From NCBI GenBank assembly GCA_047517485.1, contig JAKZSU010000237.1:1-19154 (forward strand): a DNA stretch of 19,154 nt, read 5' to 3'. Positions 1-8,829 of this stretch are shown piece by piece. Within the stretch, counting starts at the first letter, position 1. Every line of letters begins with the position of its first letter. The translations under genes were made by a program, and so were the position numbers. This stretch comes from JAKZSU01 sp047517485. GTDB taxonomy: Bacteria > Pseudomonadota > Alphaproteobacteria > UBA7887. The notes under the pieces are model-generated. The model saw only the letters and a program-made list of their open reading frames with translations, was not told the origin of the DNA and did not search any database.

Positions 1-224
1 CGGAGAACGCGGTGAAGACGCAGATCTGGATTGCCGTCTCGGTCTACGTCCTCGTCGCCATCGTCAAGAAGCGCCTCGACCTGGACGCCTCGCTCTACAC
101 TTTGTTACAGATCCTCTCGGTGACCCTCTTCGAGAAAATGACCATACATCAAGCACTTGCGGGAGACGAAAACAGATGCAACGCTTCGCAAATAACCAAC
201 CAATTGAATTTATTCGATTTTTAA
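1..224 (+). CDS. IS4-family transposase, C-terminal part (cut by window edge)
   Basis: The frame is open from the first complete codon (3-5) with no stop before 222-224, so this is the end of a longer gene. The translated tail, with AVKTQIWIAVSVYVLVAIVKKRL followed by a short linker and the ending NQLNLFDF, is the characteristic C-terminus of IS4-family DDE transposases: the beta-strand and helix after the catalytic Glu. The GTG at 12 is only an internal codon. The catalytic residues lie upstream of the window, so it cannot be judged whether the element is intact. The bases just after the stop (about 225-240, CCGGACACTAGTG) are where the right-hand end of such an element would lie, but without the left end the terminal repeat cannot be confirmed. 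It forms the left flank of the catabolic island. Confidence 0.85.
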   Translation, partial: ENAVKTQIWIAVSVYVLVAIVKKRLDLDASLYTLLQILSVTLFEKMTIHQALAGDENRCNASQITNQLNLFDF

Positions 225-598
225 CCGGACACTAGTGATGCGATCGTAAAATTAAATAAATGACTGTTCATTCTTTAATTAATCGCGCTTAGATCGACAC
301 CATTCAACTGCGACGAACGAAAACCGCGGTCTGCGGCGCTGATCGCATTGCAGGAAAATTTGTGAAAGTAGACTTGCTAGACTAAATTTAGATTCGTTTA
401 GTAGGGTTATTCTCTGAAATCCGGATCCAATATTGAAATGGGTTTGATTGGATCGCATTGGTTTCCTGGCGTACGGATCGATAGAGCGATGGTACGGAAA
501 AGCAAGTCCATCGTACTCGCGCCGAACGGTTTGTTCGTTCATCGGAAATCGAGAGTATCCGAGAAAGTGACGGTGGCGCCCGCGCGCACTATCGAGCT
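225..598. other. AT-richer intergenic stretch without a supported gene
   Basis: About 370 bp between the IS4 tail and the PAS/kinase gene, clearly less GC-rich than the rest of the window. No convincing coding sequence was found; the one 87-codon minus-strand frame resembles nothing known. Visible structure: a perfect palindrome CTAAATTTAG at 382-391; a 10-bp direct repeat GATCGCATTG at 341-350 and 451-460, each followed by a piece of the pair CAGGAAA / TTTCCTG. The kinase frame is open back to 485 but has no ATG there. This stretch probably holds the kinase promoter and the junction left by IS insertion; no clear -35/-10 pair could be picked. Confidence 0.5.
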
Positions 599-1231
599 TT
601 GGCGATTAACGTGAAACTCTCGAAACGCCAGGGCCGGGATTATGAGGGGCTGACGAAACCGCAACTTATCGCGCGGCTGCAGCAGAGTGATCATCGCTTG
701 GATAAACTGGATGATGTCGGTCTGCCGCACGTCAGCGAAGCGGAATCGCGACAACAAACCGAACATCTGCTGGAGACGATCACCAATGCCCTACCGGTTC
801 TCATTTCCTATATCGATTCCGAGTTGCGTTATCGCGTTTGCAACAAGACTTACGAATCTTGGTGCGGTCTCCCCCGAGAAAAAATAATTGGCCGCCATCT
901 CAAAGATGTTATCGGAAATGCGGCATACAATGTCATCAGAGGGCATGTCGAACGTGCTCTGTCTGACGAAACGGTAGTTTACGAAGATACCTTACCATAT
1001 GCGCGAGGCGAGGTTCGAAACACCCATGCCCACTACCAACCCGATTTTGACGAGAGCGGTAATGTGAAGGGCGTTTTCGTCTCGATCACCGACATTACAG
1101 AACTGAAAAATTCGGAGAAGGCGCTTCAAGAATTGCGTGCCGAACTGGAAACTCGGGTCTGGCAGAGGACGGCAGAGCTGCAGAACGCCAACGATGCCTT
1201 GGAACAGAAAGCGCTCGAGCAAGAGCAATAG
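599..1231 (+). CDS. PAS sensor module, N-terminal piece of a split hybrid histidine kinase
   Basis: A 210-residue product. Residues 1-50 form a helical lead-in containing YEGLTKPQLIARLQQ, a common N-terminus of PAS kinases. Residues about 55-170 are a PAS domain ending in the usual DIT motif (SITDITELK). Residues 171-210 are a charged coiled coil (ETRVWQRTAELQNANDALEQ), the signalling helix that normally leads into the next PAS or kinase domain. The frame then hits TAG at 1229-1231. The downstream kinase (from 1241) is in exactly the same frame, only three sense codons further on, so this looks like one gene interrupted by a nonsense codon. Start choice is uncertain: TTG at 599 and GTG at 611 are both possible and neither has a strong ribosome site; there is no ATG in the open frame back to 485. 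A free PAS protein working with the kinase is the alternative reading. Confidence 0.65.
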   Translation: MAINVKLSKRQGRDYEGLTKPQLIARLQQSDHRLDKLDDVGLPHVSEAESRQQTEHLLETITNALPVLISYIDSELRYRVCNKTYESWCGLPREKIIGRHLKDVIGNAAYNVIRGHVERALSDETVVYEDTLPYARGEVRNTHAHYQPDFDESGNVKGVFVSITDITELKNSEKALQELRAELETRVWQRTAELQNANDALEQKALEQEQ

Positions 1232-1240
1232 GCGACCGCG

Positions 1241-3166
1241 TTGTCGGAAAGCGATGCCCGGGCGCGGTCGGCGCTGCAACTGCTATTTACGGCGATCGAT
1301 AGTGTGTCGGAACACTTCCTGCTGGTCGATTCCGACGATCGGCTGGTGATGGCGAATGAGGCTTGGCGCACCGCCAATGCATCAATTTCCGACGCTGTTC
1401 AGAACGGAACATTGTTTGAAGACATCATGCGGCTGTCCATCGATGCCGGTCTATTGCCCGACGCCGTCGGGCGCGAGCAAGACTGGATCGAGGATCGAAT
1501 GGCGTACCATCGCGAACCGAAGGGTGGATTGGAGATCAAGCGCCCGGACGGCGGATATGTGAACGTCCACGAGCACAAGCTGGCGGATGGCTGGACCGCG
1601 ACGATCGCGACGGACATCACCAAGCGCAAGCAGGTCGAGCAGAAATTGCACGACAGCGAACAAACGTTTCGCGGGCTGCTGGCGAACTCGGATCAGGGGT
1701 TCTTGATTCGTCAGGGATCGAGAATAGTCTATGTGAACCAGGGCCTCGCCGACTTGTTCGGCTATGAAAACCCGGACGAGATGCTTGCTCTCGACTCGAT
1801 CGAATTGTTACGCCCGGTCCATGAACGCGGCCGAATCGCGAAATTATCGGACGCCCGCGACCGCGGCGATCCGGCGCCGCCCTTTTACGATTTCCAGGGA
1901 ATGCGCAAGGACGGCTCGCATTTTTGGATCGAAAACCGGGTGCAGAAAATCACCTGGCAAGGCACTGACGCGGTGCTCGCGGCGATCATCGATGCTTCGG
2001 AACGCAAAGCGACCGAGGACCAGCTTCGCCAAGCCCAGAAAATGGAGGCGGTCGGCCAATTGACTGGCGGCGTGGCCCACGATTTCAACAATCTGCTGTC
2101 GGTCATCCTCGGCAATATCGAACTGGTCAAGGACGATCTAGACGCCAACCACCGGGCCCACGTCAACCTCGACACCGCGATACTGGCTGGGCAGCGCGGC
2201 GCCGAACTGGTCCAATCGCTGCTAGCATTTTCGCGAAAGCAGGCGCTGGTTCCCCAATCGATCGATATCAACGAATTGGTCGCTGGGATGGCCGACTTGC
2301 TGCGCCGCAGCCTCGGCGAAACCATCGATATCGAAACTGTGGTCGCCAAGGGCCTATGGATTTGCGAGGCCGATCGGACACAGGTTGAGAACACCCTTCT
2401 CAACCTCGCCCTCAACGCCCGCGACGCCATGCCCGGAGGCGGCAAACTGAACATTGAAACCGCGAACGTAGTCCTCGACGAGGCCTATGCCGCGGCAAAT
2501 CTAGAAGTCAAACCGGGCCAATATGTCCTGCTCTCCGTCACCGACACCGGCATCGGCATGTCCGACGAAATCAAAGACCACGTGCTCGAGCCGTTCTTTA
2601 CCACCAAGGATATTGGCGCCGGCAGCGGCCTCGGGCTGAGCATGATCTATGGGTTCGTCCGGCAGTCGAGCGGGCATGTCGCGATCGACAGCGAGGTCGG
2701 CAAGGGCACGACATTCAAAATCTACCTGCCGCGAATGATCGGCGCGGACCAAAGACCGGCGGATTTGGCCACACAAGAGGCGATGCCGCTGTCACGCGGA
2801 GAGTCCATCCTGGTGGTCGAGGACGATGTGCAGGTACGCAACTTGGTCGCCACACAGCTCGCCAACCTCGGCTATCAGGTGATCGAGGCCGACCAGGCGG
2901 CGGACGCCCTCGAACGACTCGACGAAATTCCCGACATCGACCTGATGTTGATCGATATCGTACTTCCCGGCGCTATGTCCGGACAGGACCTCGCCGCGGA
3001 GGCACGACGGCTTCGCCCCACCCTAAATGTGCTCTACATGTCCGGCTACGCCGGCGATGCAATGAACCGTGACGACCGGCCCGACGATAAAACCGAGATG
3101 CTCCAGAAGCCATTTAGCAGGGAAGACCTGGCGCGCGAAATTCGCGCCGCGCTCGACACGGAGTGA
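1241..3166 (+). CDS. Hybrid sensor histidine kinase (PAS-PAS-HisKA-HATPase-REC)
   Basis: A 641-residue cytoplasmic sensor with no membrane segment. Order: PAS (PAS_7-like) about 10-130 ending ATDITKRK; second PAS about 140-257 ending IDASERK; dimerisation helix with the H-box GGVAHDFNNLL (phospho-accepting His280); ATPase domain with N-box NLALNARDAM (about 388-397), DTGIGM (435-440), FFTTK and GSGLGL; receiver domain from about 520 with the EDD acidic pair, phospho-accepting Asp572 in LMLIDIVLP and Lys623 in LQKPF. This layout passes phosphate His to Asp within one protein; an output partner would have to be encoded elsewhere. The TTG start at 1241 is the first possible start after the in-frame TAG at 1229-1231 and has only a weak AGG 8 bases before it. 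The piece could still be an active kinase lacking its first PAS domain. It converges with the next gene, with 16 bp between stops. Confidence 0.85.
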   Translation: MSESDARARSALQLLFTAIDSVSEHFLLVDSDDRLVMANEAWRTANASISDAVQNGTLFEDIMRLSIDAGLLPDAVGREQDWIEDRMAYHREPKGGLEIKRPDGGYVNVHEHKLADGWTATIATDITKRKQVEQKLHDSEQTFRGLLANSDQGFLIRQGSRIVYVNQGLADLFGYENPDEMLALDSIELLRPVHERGRIAKLSDARDRGDPAPPFYDFQGMRKDGSHFWIENRVQKITWQGTDAVLAAIIDASERKATEDQLRQAQKMEAVGQLTGGVAHDFNNLLSVILGNIELVKDDLDANHRAHVNLDTAILAGQRGAELVQSLLAFSRKQALVPQSIDINELVAGMADLLRRSLGETIDIETVVAKGLWICEADRTQVENTLLNLALNARDAMPGGGKLNIETANVVLDEAYAAANLEVKPGQYVLLSVTDTGIGMSDEIKDHVLEPFFTTKDIGAGSGLGLSMIYGFVRQSSGHVAIDSEVGKGTTFKIYLPRMIGADQRPADLATQEAMPLSRGESILVVEDDVQVRNLVATQLANLGYQVIEADQAADALERLDEIPDIDLMLIDIVLPGAMSGQDLAAEARRLRPTLNVLYMSGYAGDAMNRDDRPDDKTEMLQKPFSREDLAREIRAALDTE

Positions 3167-3182
3167 CCGGCGCTCGGTAAAA

Positions 3183-6140
3183 TCACGTATCACGACTTGC
3201 CGGCGACGCCGCCTCGGCAAGCAAGACCGCGGCGTGTCTCGAGCTCGCCCCGGTACCATCGCGAATTTGCTGGCGGCAGCTGGTGCCATCGGCGACGACC
3301 ACGCTTCCTTCCGGGGCATTGTTCACCGCATCAAACAGGTCGAGACCGCCGATCGCCATCGATACGTCGTAAGTCTCGGCCTGGTAACCAAAGGCGCCCG
3401 CCATGCCGCAGCAGGTTGCGGCAATTGGCACCACTTCGAGGCCGGGGATCAAGCGCAGTGCCGCCACTGTATCGCCCGCGGTGTCGAAAGCCTTCTGGTG
3501 GCAATGGCCATGGAACAGGACTCGATCGAGCCCGATCTCGCCGAGCGGCAAATCGAGCCGCCCCGCGTCCCTCTCGCGCACCAGGAAGCTCGCCAAGCTG
3601 AAGACCAGATCCGCTGCTTCCGTGGCCTCGGCTCCGGGGAGCAGGACCGTCCATTCGTCGCGCATGGTATAGAGGCATGACGGCTCGAGGCCGATCACCG
3701 GCACCGCGCGCGCGAGATACGGCGCCAAGACCGCCATCGTCCGGCGCGCCTCGGCACGCGCTTGGTCGATCGCGCCGACGCTGAGAAATGTCCGCCCGCA
3801 ACACAGCGGCCGATCGCCTGCCGCCGCGGGGCGCGCCACATGAACGCGATAGCCGGCGGCGCGCAACACCGCGAGCGCCGCGCGTGGCCCCTCGGGCTCG
3901 AACCAGGTCGAGAACGTATCGGCGAACAGCACCACCTCCGGGCCATCGCCGGCCCCATCGGGTGTTTCCAGGAACGGCGCCGGGTGCCATTCGGGCAGCG
4001 GCCGGCGCGCGCTCAACCCCAGCATCGCCTCGCCAATCCAACGCAGCAGGCGCGAGCGATTGCGCCATCTGGTCAAGAATCCGAATTGCGCCATCCGTGG
4101 TGCATAGCGTGGCAACCACCCGACCAGGCGATCGCGCCAGGTGAACCCGCGCACCTCGGCGCGGCGGCGCTGCACTTCGATTTTCATCCGCGCCATATCG
4201 ACGCCGGTGGGGCATTCGCGCTTGCACCCCTTGCACCCCAGGCACAAAGCCATCGCTTCCGCCATCGCATCGGACGCGAGCGCGTCCGGCCCGAGCTGCC
4301 CGGTGAGCGCGAGCCGCAGGCTATTGGCGCGGCCGCGGGTCACGTGCTGCTCGTCGCCGGTGGCGCGAAACGACGGACACATCACCCCGGGCGCGGCCTT
4401 GCGGCAGGCGCCGTTGTTGTTGCACATCTCGACCGCGGCGAGGAAACCGTCGGTCTCGCCGCCGCCCCACGCCGACCAGTCGAGCGCCGGCTTGTACGGC
4501 GCCGGCGCGTACCCCGGGCGATAGCGGAACAGCCGGCGGTCGTCCATTTTCGGAGCGCGCACGATCTTGCCCGGATTGAACACGCCGTCGGGATCGAACC
4601 GATCCTTGACCGCCTCGAAGGCGCGCACGATACGGCCGCCGAACATCGCCTCATGGAACTCCGAGCGCACCAACCCGTCGCCGTGCTCGCCGGAATGCGA
4701 GCCTTTGTAGCCGCGCACCATTTCGAACGCCTCTTCGGCGATCGCGCGCATCGCCGCCACATCGCCGGTGTCTTTCATGTTGAGCACCGGACGGACATGG
4801 AGGCAGCCGACCGAGGCGTGCGCATACCAGGTGCCACGCGTGCCATGCTTGGCGAAAATCGCGGTCAGCCGGTCGGTGTACTCGGCGAGATCATCGAGCG
4901 CCACCGCGCAATCCTCGACGAACGAGACCGGTTTACCGTCGCCCTTCATCGACATCATGATGTTGAGACCCGCCTTGCGCATGTCCCACACCGCCGCTTG
5001 CCCGCCGTCGTCGAGCACCTCGATCACCGATCCCGGATGGCCGAGATCGCCCAGCAGAGCGACTAGGTCGGCCAAGGATTTTTTCTGGGCCGCGTGGTCC
5101 TCGCCGGCGAATTCGACCAACAGGACGGCGCCGGGAGCGCCCTCGATGAAGCGCTCGATGGTCGCCCGGTAGAGCGCCACATCGCGCGCCAGGTCGATCA
5201 GATTATGGTCGGCCAATTCGACCGCCGACGGATCGAGCGCAACGATATGCGGGGTCGCCGCCATCGCGTCGTGGAGGGTCGGGAAGTGGCAAATGCCGAG
5301 CACCGTGTGCGCCGGCAACGGCTGCAAATCGAGGCTGAGTTCGGTGAAGAACCCCAAGGTCCCTTCGGAGCCGACCAGCATATGCGCCATGTTGTGCCCG
5401 GCCGGCGAAATGCTGTCGATATTGTAGCCGCCGACCCGGCGCAGCAGTTTGGGGATGCGCGCGGCGATCTCGTCGCGCTCGCGCGCCGCCAACGCGCGCA
5501 TGTCCTGCACCAGGCCCGCGTAGCCCGGCGCATACTCCGCCGGCGACGCGGCCAATCCGTCGAGATTACCCGGCACCGGGGCGAAGCGATAGCGCTCGCC
5601 CGACGCTAATATGGCATCGATGGCATGGACATTGTGCACCATGTTGCCGTAGCGGATCGATCGCGCGCCGCAGCTGTTGTTGCCCGCCATGCCGCCCAAG
5701 GTCGCGCGGCTGCCGGTCGAGATGTCGACGGGAAAGAACAGGCCGTGGCCGGCCAGGCGTGAATTAAGTCGATCGAGTACCAAGCCCGGCTCGACGGTAG
5801 CGCGCCGCGCCGCGACATCGACGTCGAGCACCCGGTTGAGATATTTCGACGTATCGATCACCAGCGACTCGCCGACGGTCTGGCCGCATTGCGAGGTGCC
5901 GCCGCCGCGCGGCAATACCGACACCCCCTCCTCGCGTGCGATCGCCAGCGCCGCCTCGATGTCGGCGACCGATTTGGCCACCACCACGCCGATCGGCTCG
6001 ATCTGATAAATCGAGGCGTCGGTGGCGTAGCGGCCGCGGCTGAAGGCATCAAACAGAACCTCGCCCTCGAGCGCCTTGGTCAGTCGCGCCGCCAGCGCGC
6101 TGTCGCCGATTCTCGATTTATCTGCTACTAACCCGGCCAT
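3183..6140 (-). CDS. FAD-linked and Fe-S 2-hydroxyacid dehydrogenase (YdiJ/GlcD-like fusion)
   Basis: About 985 residues, near the length of E. coli YdiJ. Order: VAO/PCMH-type FAD-binding domain with the loop PRGGGTSQCGQTVG (77-90) and GSRATLGGMAGNNSCG (about 143-158); FAD-linked oxidase C-terminal domain; a ferredoxin-like module with CNNNGAC and MCP (about 572-585) and CLGCKGCKRECP (about 633-644); and two CCG cysteine-rich domains (CCGRT near 778; GHCHQK near 877 and CCGMAG near 910). Such proteins oxidise D-2-hydroxy acids (lactate, 2-hydroxyglutarate, glycolate-like) and pass electrons through Fe-S centres to the respiratory chain. The substrate cannot be read from sequence. I prefer the ATG at 6140: the longer frame uses a TTG at 6188 and would cover the whole divergent promoter region. 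It diverges from the aminotransferase operon, so it may supply or remove its 2-keto acids. Confidence 0.9.
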   Translation of the reverse strand: MAGLVADKSRIGDSALAARLTKALEGEVLFDAFSRGRYATDASIYQIEPIGVVVAKSVADIEAALAIAREEGVSVLPRGGGTSQCGQTVGESLVIDTSKYLNRVLDVDVAARRATVEPGLVLDRLNSRLAGHGLFFPVDISTGSRATLGGMAGNNSCGARSIRYGNMVHNVHAIDAILASGERYRFAPVPGNLDGLAASPAEYAPGYAGLVQDMRALAARERDEIAARIPKLLRRVGGYNIDSISPAGHNMAHMLVGSEGTLGFFTELSLDLQPLPAHTVLGICHFPTLHDAMAATPHIVALDPSAVELADHNLIDLARDVALYRATIERFIEGAPGAVLLVEFAGEDHAAQKKSLADLVALLGDLGHPGSVIEVLDDGGQAAVWDMRKAGLNIMMSMKGDGKPVSFVEDCAVALDDLAEYTDRLTAIFAKHGTRGTWYAHASVGCLHVRPVLNMKDTGDVAAMRAIAEEAFEMVRGYKGSHSGEHGDGLVRSEFHEAMFGGRIVRAFEAVKDRFDPDGVFNPGKIVRAPKMDDRRLFRYRPGYAPAPYKPALDWSAWGGGETDGFLAAVEMCNNNGACRKAAPGVMCPSFRATGDEQHVTRGRANSLRLALTGQLGPDALASDAMAEAMALCLGCKGCKRECPTGVDMARMKIEVQRRRAEVRGFTWRDRLVGWLPRYAPRMAQFGFLTRWRNRSRLLRWIGEAMLGLSARRPLPEWHPAPFLETPDGAGDGPEVVLFADTFSTWFEPEGPRAALAVLRAAGYRVHVARPAAAGDRPLCCGRTFLSVGAIDQARAEARRTMAVLAPYLARAVPVIGLEPSCLYTMRDEWTVLLPGAEATEAADLVFSLASFLVRERDAGRLDLPLGEIGLDRVLFHGHCHQKAFDTAGDTVAALRLIPGLEVVPIAATCCGMAGAFGYQAETYDVSMAIGGLDLFDAVNNAPEGSVVVADGTSCRQQIRDGTGASSRHAAVLLAEAASPASRDT

Positions 6141-6187
6141 CGCGCCCCACGTGACAGTGTTTCGACATTCCCGGATTATAGCGGACA
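6141..6187 (+). promoter_or_regulatory. Divergent promoter region, dehydrogenase / aminotransferase operon
   Basis: Only 47 bp separate the two divergent start codons, so both promoters must share or overlap this stretch or lie inside coding sequence. On the plus strand GTGACA (6151-6156), 17 bases, then GATTAT (6174-6179) resembles a sigma-70 promoter. If it is used, transcription would begin within a few bases of the ATG at 6188, giving an almost leaderless message; only a weak GCGGA precedes that ATG. This is inferred from spacing and box similarity only. Confidence 0.35.
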
Positions 6188-7372
6188 ATGGTAGAGAGCA
6201 ACGCCCAGCCGGTCTTACGCGGCCGACAATTTCTCCATACCCCGGGGCCGACGATCATACCCGATCGTATCCTGCGCGCGATGGATCGCCCGGCGTTGGA
6301 CCATCGCGGGCCGGAATTTCTCGCCATCGCGCGGCACTGTTTCGTCGGCTTGAAAACAATTTTCCGCACCGAACACCCGGTCACCATGTTCCCCGCCGCC
6401 GGGCACGGCGCCTGGGAAGCGGCGCTCGCCAATGTTCTCTCGCCCGGCGACCGCATGGTCATTGCCGAGACCGGCGCGTTTTCCACCTGGTGGAAGGACA
6501 TGGCCGAGGCGCTTGGCATCGAGGTCGATAGCATTGCCGGCGATTGGCGCCACGGCGCCGATGTCGCGGCGATCGAGGCCCATCTCGCCGAGGACCGCAC
6601 ACGAGCGATCAAGGCGGTCGCGGTGGTCCACAACGAAACCTCGACGGGAATATTGAGCGACGCCGCCGGCGTGCGCGCGGCAATCGATCGCGTCGGCCAT
6701 CCGGCGCTCTATATGGTCGACACCATCTCGTCGCTCGCCTCGATGGACTTTCGCATGGACGAATGGGGCGTCGATGTCGCCATCGGCGGCTCGCAGAAAG
6801 GCCTGATGTTGCCGCCGGGCCTGAGCTTCACCGCGATCGGGCCGAAAGCGCTCGCCGCCTCGAAGACCTCGCGCATGCCCCGCAATTATTTTGACTGGGC
6901 CGAGGTCCTGCCCGACGGCAAGACACCGATCCTCCCGTGGACCCCGCCCGAGCCGCTCATATTCGGTCTCGTCGAGGCGCTGGCGATGCTCGAGGAAGAG
7001 GGCTTGGACGCCTGCTTCAAACGCCACGCCCGGCTCGCCGAAGCGACGCGCCGGGCGGCGGGTGGCTGGGGTTTCGCGCTCAACGCGCTTGAAGTCTCGC
7101 AAGCCTCGAATTCTGTCACCGCCATCCGCATGCCCGACGGCGACGACGCCGAAGCCTTTCGCACCGCCTGCCTCGAGCGCTACAACTTGGTGCTCGCTGG
7201 CGGAATCGCGAAATTGCAGGGCGAGATCTTTCGCATCGGTCACCTGGGGGATCTCAACGAAGCGATGATCCTCGGCACCTTGGCGACCATCGAGACCGCC
7301 TTGGCCGCGACCGGCGTGCCGCATCAGACCGGCGGCATCAACGCCGCGATTGCCTATCTCTCAGAGGACTGA
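6188..7372 (+). CDS. Class-V PLP aminotransferase, serine/alanine-glyoxylate type
   Basis: A 394-residue fold-type I PLP enzyme of the serine-glyoxylate / alanine-glyoxylate aminotransferase group. Visible marks are the N-terminal HTPGPTIIPDRIL (17-29), the DHRGPEF substrate loop (38-44), the cofactor-contacting VDTISSL with Asp178, and the Schiff-base lysine Lys204 in GSQKGLMLPPG. The family moves the amino group of serine, alanine or a related donor to glyoxylate or another 2-keto acid; purine-catabolic ureidoglycine aminotransferases belong to the same group, so the exact donor is open. It is first in an operon: only two bases separate its stop from the amidase ATG. The neighbouring 2-hydroxyacid dehydrogenase makes keto acids, so the two may share a pool. 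The length is normal and the gene is intact. Confidence 0.88.
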   Translation: MVESNAQPVLRGRQFLHTPGPTIIPDRILRAMDRPALDHRGPEFLAIARHCFVGLKTIFRTEHPVTMFPAAGHGAWEAALANVLSPGDRMVIAETGAFSTWWKDMAEALGIEVDSIAGDWRHGADVAAIEAHLAEDRTRAIKAVAVVHNETSTGILSDAAGVRAAIDRVGHPALYMVDTISSLASMDFRMDEWGVDVAIGGSQKGLMLPPGLSFTAIGPKALAASKTSRMPRNYFDWAEVLPDGKTPILPWTPPEPLIFGLVEALAMLEEEGLDACFKRHARLAEATRRAAGGWGFALNALEVSQASNSVTAIRMPDGDDAEAFRTACLERYNLVLAGGIAKLQGEIFRIGHLGDLNEAMILGTLATIETALAATGVPHQTGGINAAIAYLSED

Positions 7373-7374
7373 CG

Positions 7375-8796
7375 ATGAACGAGCTAATCCAACTGACCGC
7401 GCGCGACGCGGTCGCCAAACTCGCCGCCCGCGAGGTCAGCCCGCTCGAGCTGATCGACGCCGCCGAGGCGCGCATCAAAGAGACCGACGGCGTGCTCAAC
7501 GCCATGCCGACTCTCTGTCTCGACCGCGCCCGCGCCCACGCCAAGCGCCTGATGGACGCGCCGCCGACCGATCCCGCGCCGCACTATCTCCACGGCCTGC
7601 CGATCGCGGTGAAGGATCTCAACGAGGTCGAGGGCGTACGCACCACCAAGGGCTCGCCGATCTACGCCGATCACATCTCGCCGCATTCCGATTACATGGT
7701 CGAGATCCTCGAGGCCAACGGCGCGATCGTCATCGGCAAGTCGAACACCCCCGAACTCGGCGCCGGCTCGCAGACCTTCAACGAGGTGTTCGGGCGCACC
7801 GCCAATCCGTGGAACCCGCGACTCACCCCGGGCGGCTCGTCGGGCGGTGCGGCGGTGGCGTTGGCCGCCGGTCAGGTCTGGCTCGCCACCGGCAGCGACC
7901 TCGGTGGCTCGCTGCGTAATCCGGCGAGTTTCTGCTCGGTCGTCGGTTTGCGCCCGAGCCCCGGCCGGGTCGCGCATGGACCCTCCGACGCCCCGTTCAA
8001 TGACTTGCCGGTGCAAGGGCCGATGGCGCGCACCGTCGCCGACGCCGCGCTGATGCTCGACGCCATGGTCGGCGAGCACCCGGACGATCCGCTGTCGCTG
8101 GCGTCCCCCGCAACGCCGTACGCGCAAGCGATCATCGCGCCGGTCACCCCGAAGCGTGTCGCCTTCAGCCCCGACCTCGGCATCATGCCGGTCGAACCGG
8201 TGGTCGCCGAGACCTGCGCCGCCGCGGCCCAGGATTTCGCCGCGCTCGGCGCCACCGTGACCGACGATTGTCCCGATTTCAGCGGTGCCCGCGACGCCTT
8301 CCACGTACTGCGCGCGCAAGCCTTTGCCGCCGGTAGCGGCGCGCTACTCGACGAACACCGCGACCTTCTCAAATGGGAGATCGTGTGGAACATCGAGGCC
8401 GGCCGCGCTCTAGACGTTACCGATATCGCCCGCGCCAATGCGGTGCGCGCCGCGCTGTTCCATCGCGTCGTGGCGTTTTTCGAAACCCACGATCTGTTGC
8501 TCTGCCCGGCCGCCATCCTGCCGCCCTTCGACGGTGAGATGCGCTGGCCGGAGGAAGTCGCCGGCACCAAGTTCGAGGCCTATATCGACTGGCTGCAGAT
8601 TTGCGGCGTGATCACGCTGACGGGCTGCCCCGCCCTCTCGGTGCCCTGCGGTTTCACCGACGACGGGCGGCCGATCGGCCTGCAGATCGTCGCTCCGCCA
8701 CGCCGCGAGGACTTGCTGCTCGGCGCCGCGCATCTATTCGAGCAAGCGCACGAGTACGCCGGCTTGCTGCCGATCGACCCCAAGCCGGCACGCTAG
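7375..8796 (+). CDS. Amidase-signature family amidohydrolase
   Basis: A 473-residue enzyme of the amidase signature family, which hydrolyses carboxamides or related C-N bonds through a Ser-cisSer-Lys triad. All three residues are present: Lys80 (GLPIAVKDLNEV), Ser155 (PGGSSGG) and Ser179 (GSDLGGSLRNPA). The glycine- and serine-rich signature spans about 150-185 and the length is typical. There is no signal peptide, so it acts in the cytoplasm. AGAGGA-like ribosome binding lies within the end of the previous gene (about 7362-7368). The substrate is not predictable. It is not GatA of the tRNA amidotransferase in any obvious way, since no gatB or gatC is nearby and the context is catabolic. In this operon it may release an amino acid or carboxylate from an amide that the other enzymes then use. 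Confidence 0.9.
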   Translation: MNELIQLTARDAVAKLAAREVSPLELIDAAEARIKETDGVLNAMPTLCLDRARAHAKRLMDAPPTDPAPHYLHGLPIAVKDLNEVEGVRTTKGSPIYADHISPHSDYMVEILEANGAIVIGKSNTPELGAGSQTFNEVFGRTANPWNPRLTPGGSSGGAAVALAAGQVWLATGSDLGGSLRNPASFCSVVGLRPSPGRVAHGPSDAPFNDLPVQGPMARTVADAALMLDAMVGEHPDDPLSLASPATPYAQAIIAPVTPKRVAFSPDLGIMPVEPVVAETCAAAAQDFAALGATVTDDCPDFSGARDAFHVLRAQAFAAGSGALLDEHRDLLKWEIVWNIEAGRALDVTDIARANAVRAALFHRVVAFFETHDLLLCPAAILPPFDGEMRWPEEVAGTKFEAYIDWLQICGVITLTGCPALSVPCGFTDDGRPIGLQIVAPPRREDLLLGAAHLFEQAHEYAGLLPIDPKPAR

Positions 8797-8829
8797 CGTA
8801 TTTCGCGCGCGGTGGTACTGTCTGAAGCC

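Noticed and set aside
279..542. An 87-codon minus-strand frame in the AT-richer gap
   Set aside because: Resembles no known protein, has no ribosome site of note, and the composition is that of non-coding DNA here.
1229..1231. TAG as a pyrrolysine codon
   Set aside because: No pyl genes or methylamine methyltransferase context is visible, and a sensor kinase coiled coil has no need for it; mutation is simpler.
3762..5066. A 434-codon plus-strand frame opposite the FAD/Fe-S dehydrogenase
   Set aside because: Arg/Ala/His-rich shadow without motifs; the minus strand has a full-length enzyme with all cofactor motifs.
6141..6188. Extension of the dehydrogenase to the TTG at 6188
   Set aside because: It would cover the whole divergent gap and touch the start codon of the aminotransferase; the family-like sequence begins near the ATG at 6140.
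6215..7324. A 369-codon minus-strand frame opposite the aminotransferase
   Set aside because: No family features; antisense to an intact PLP enzyme with its lysine in place.
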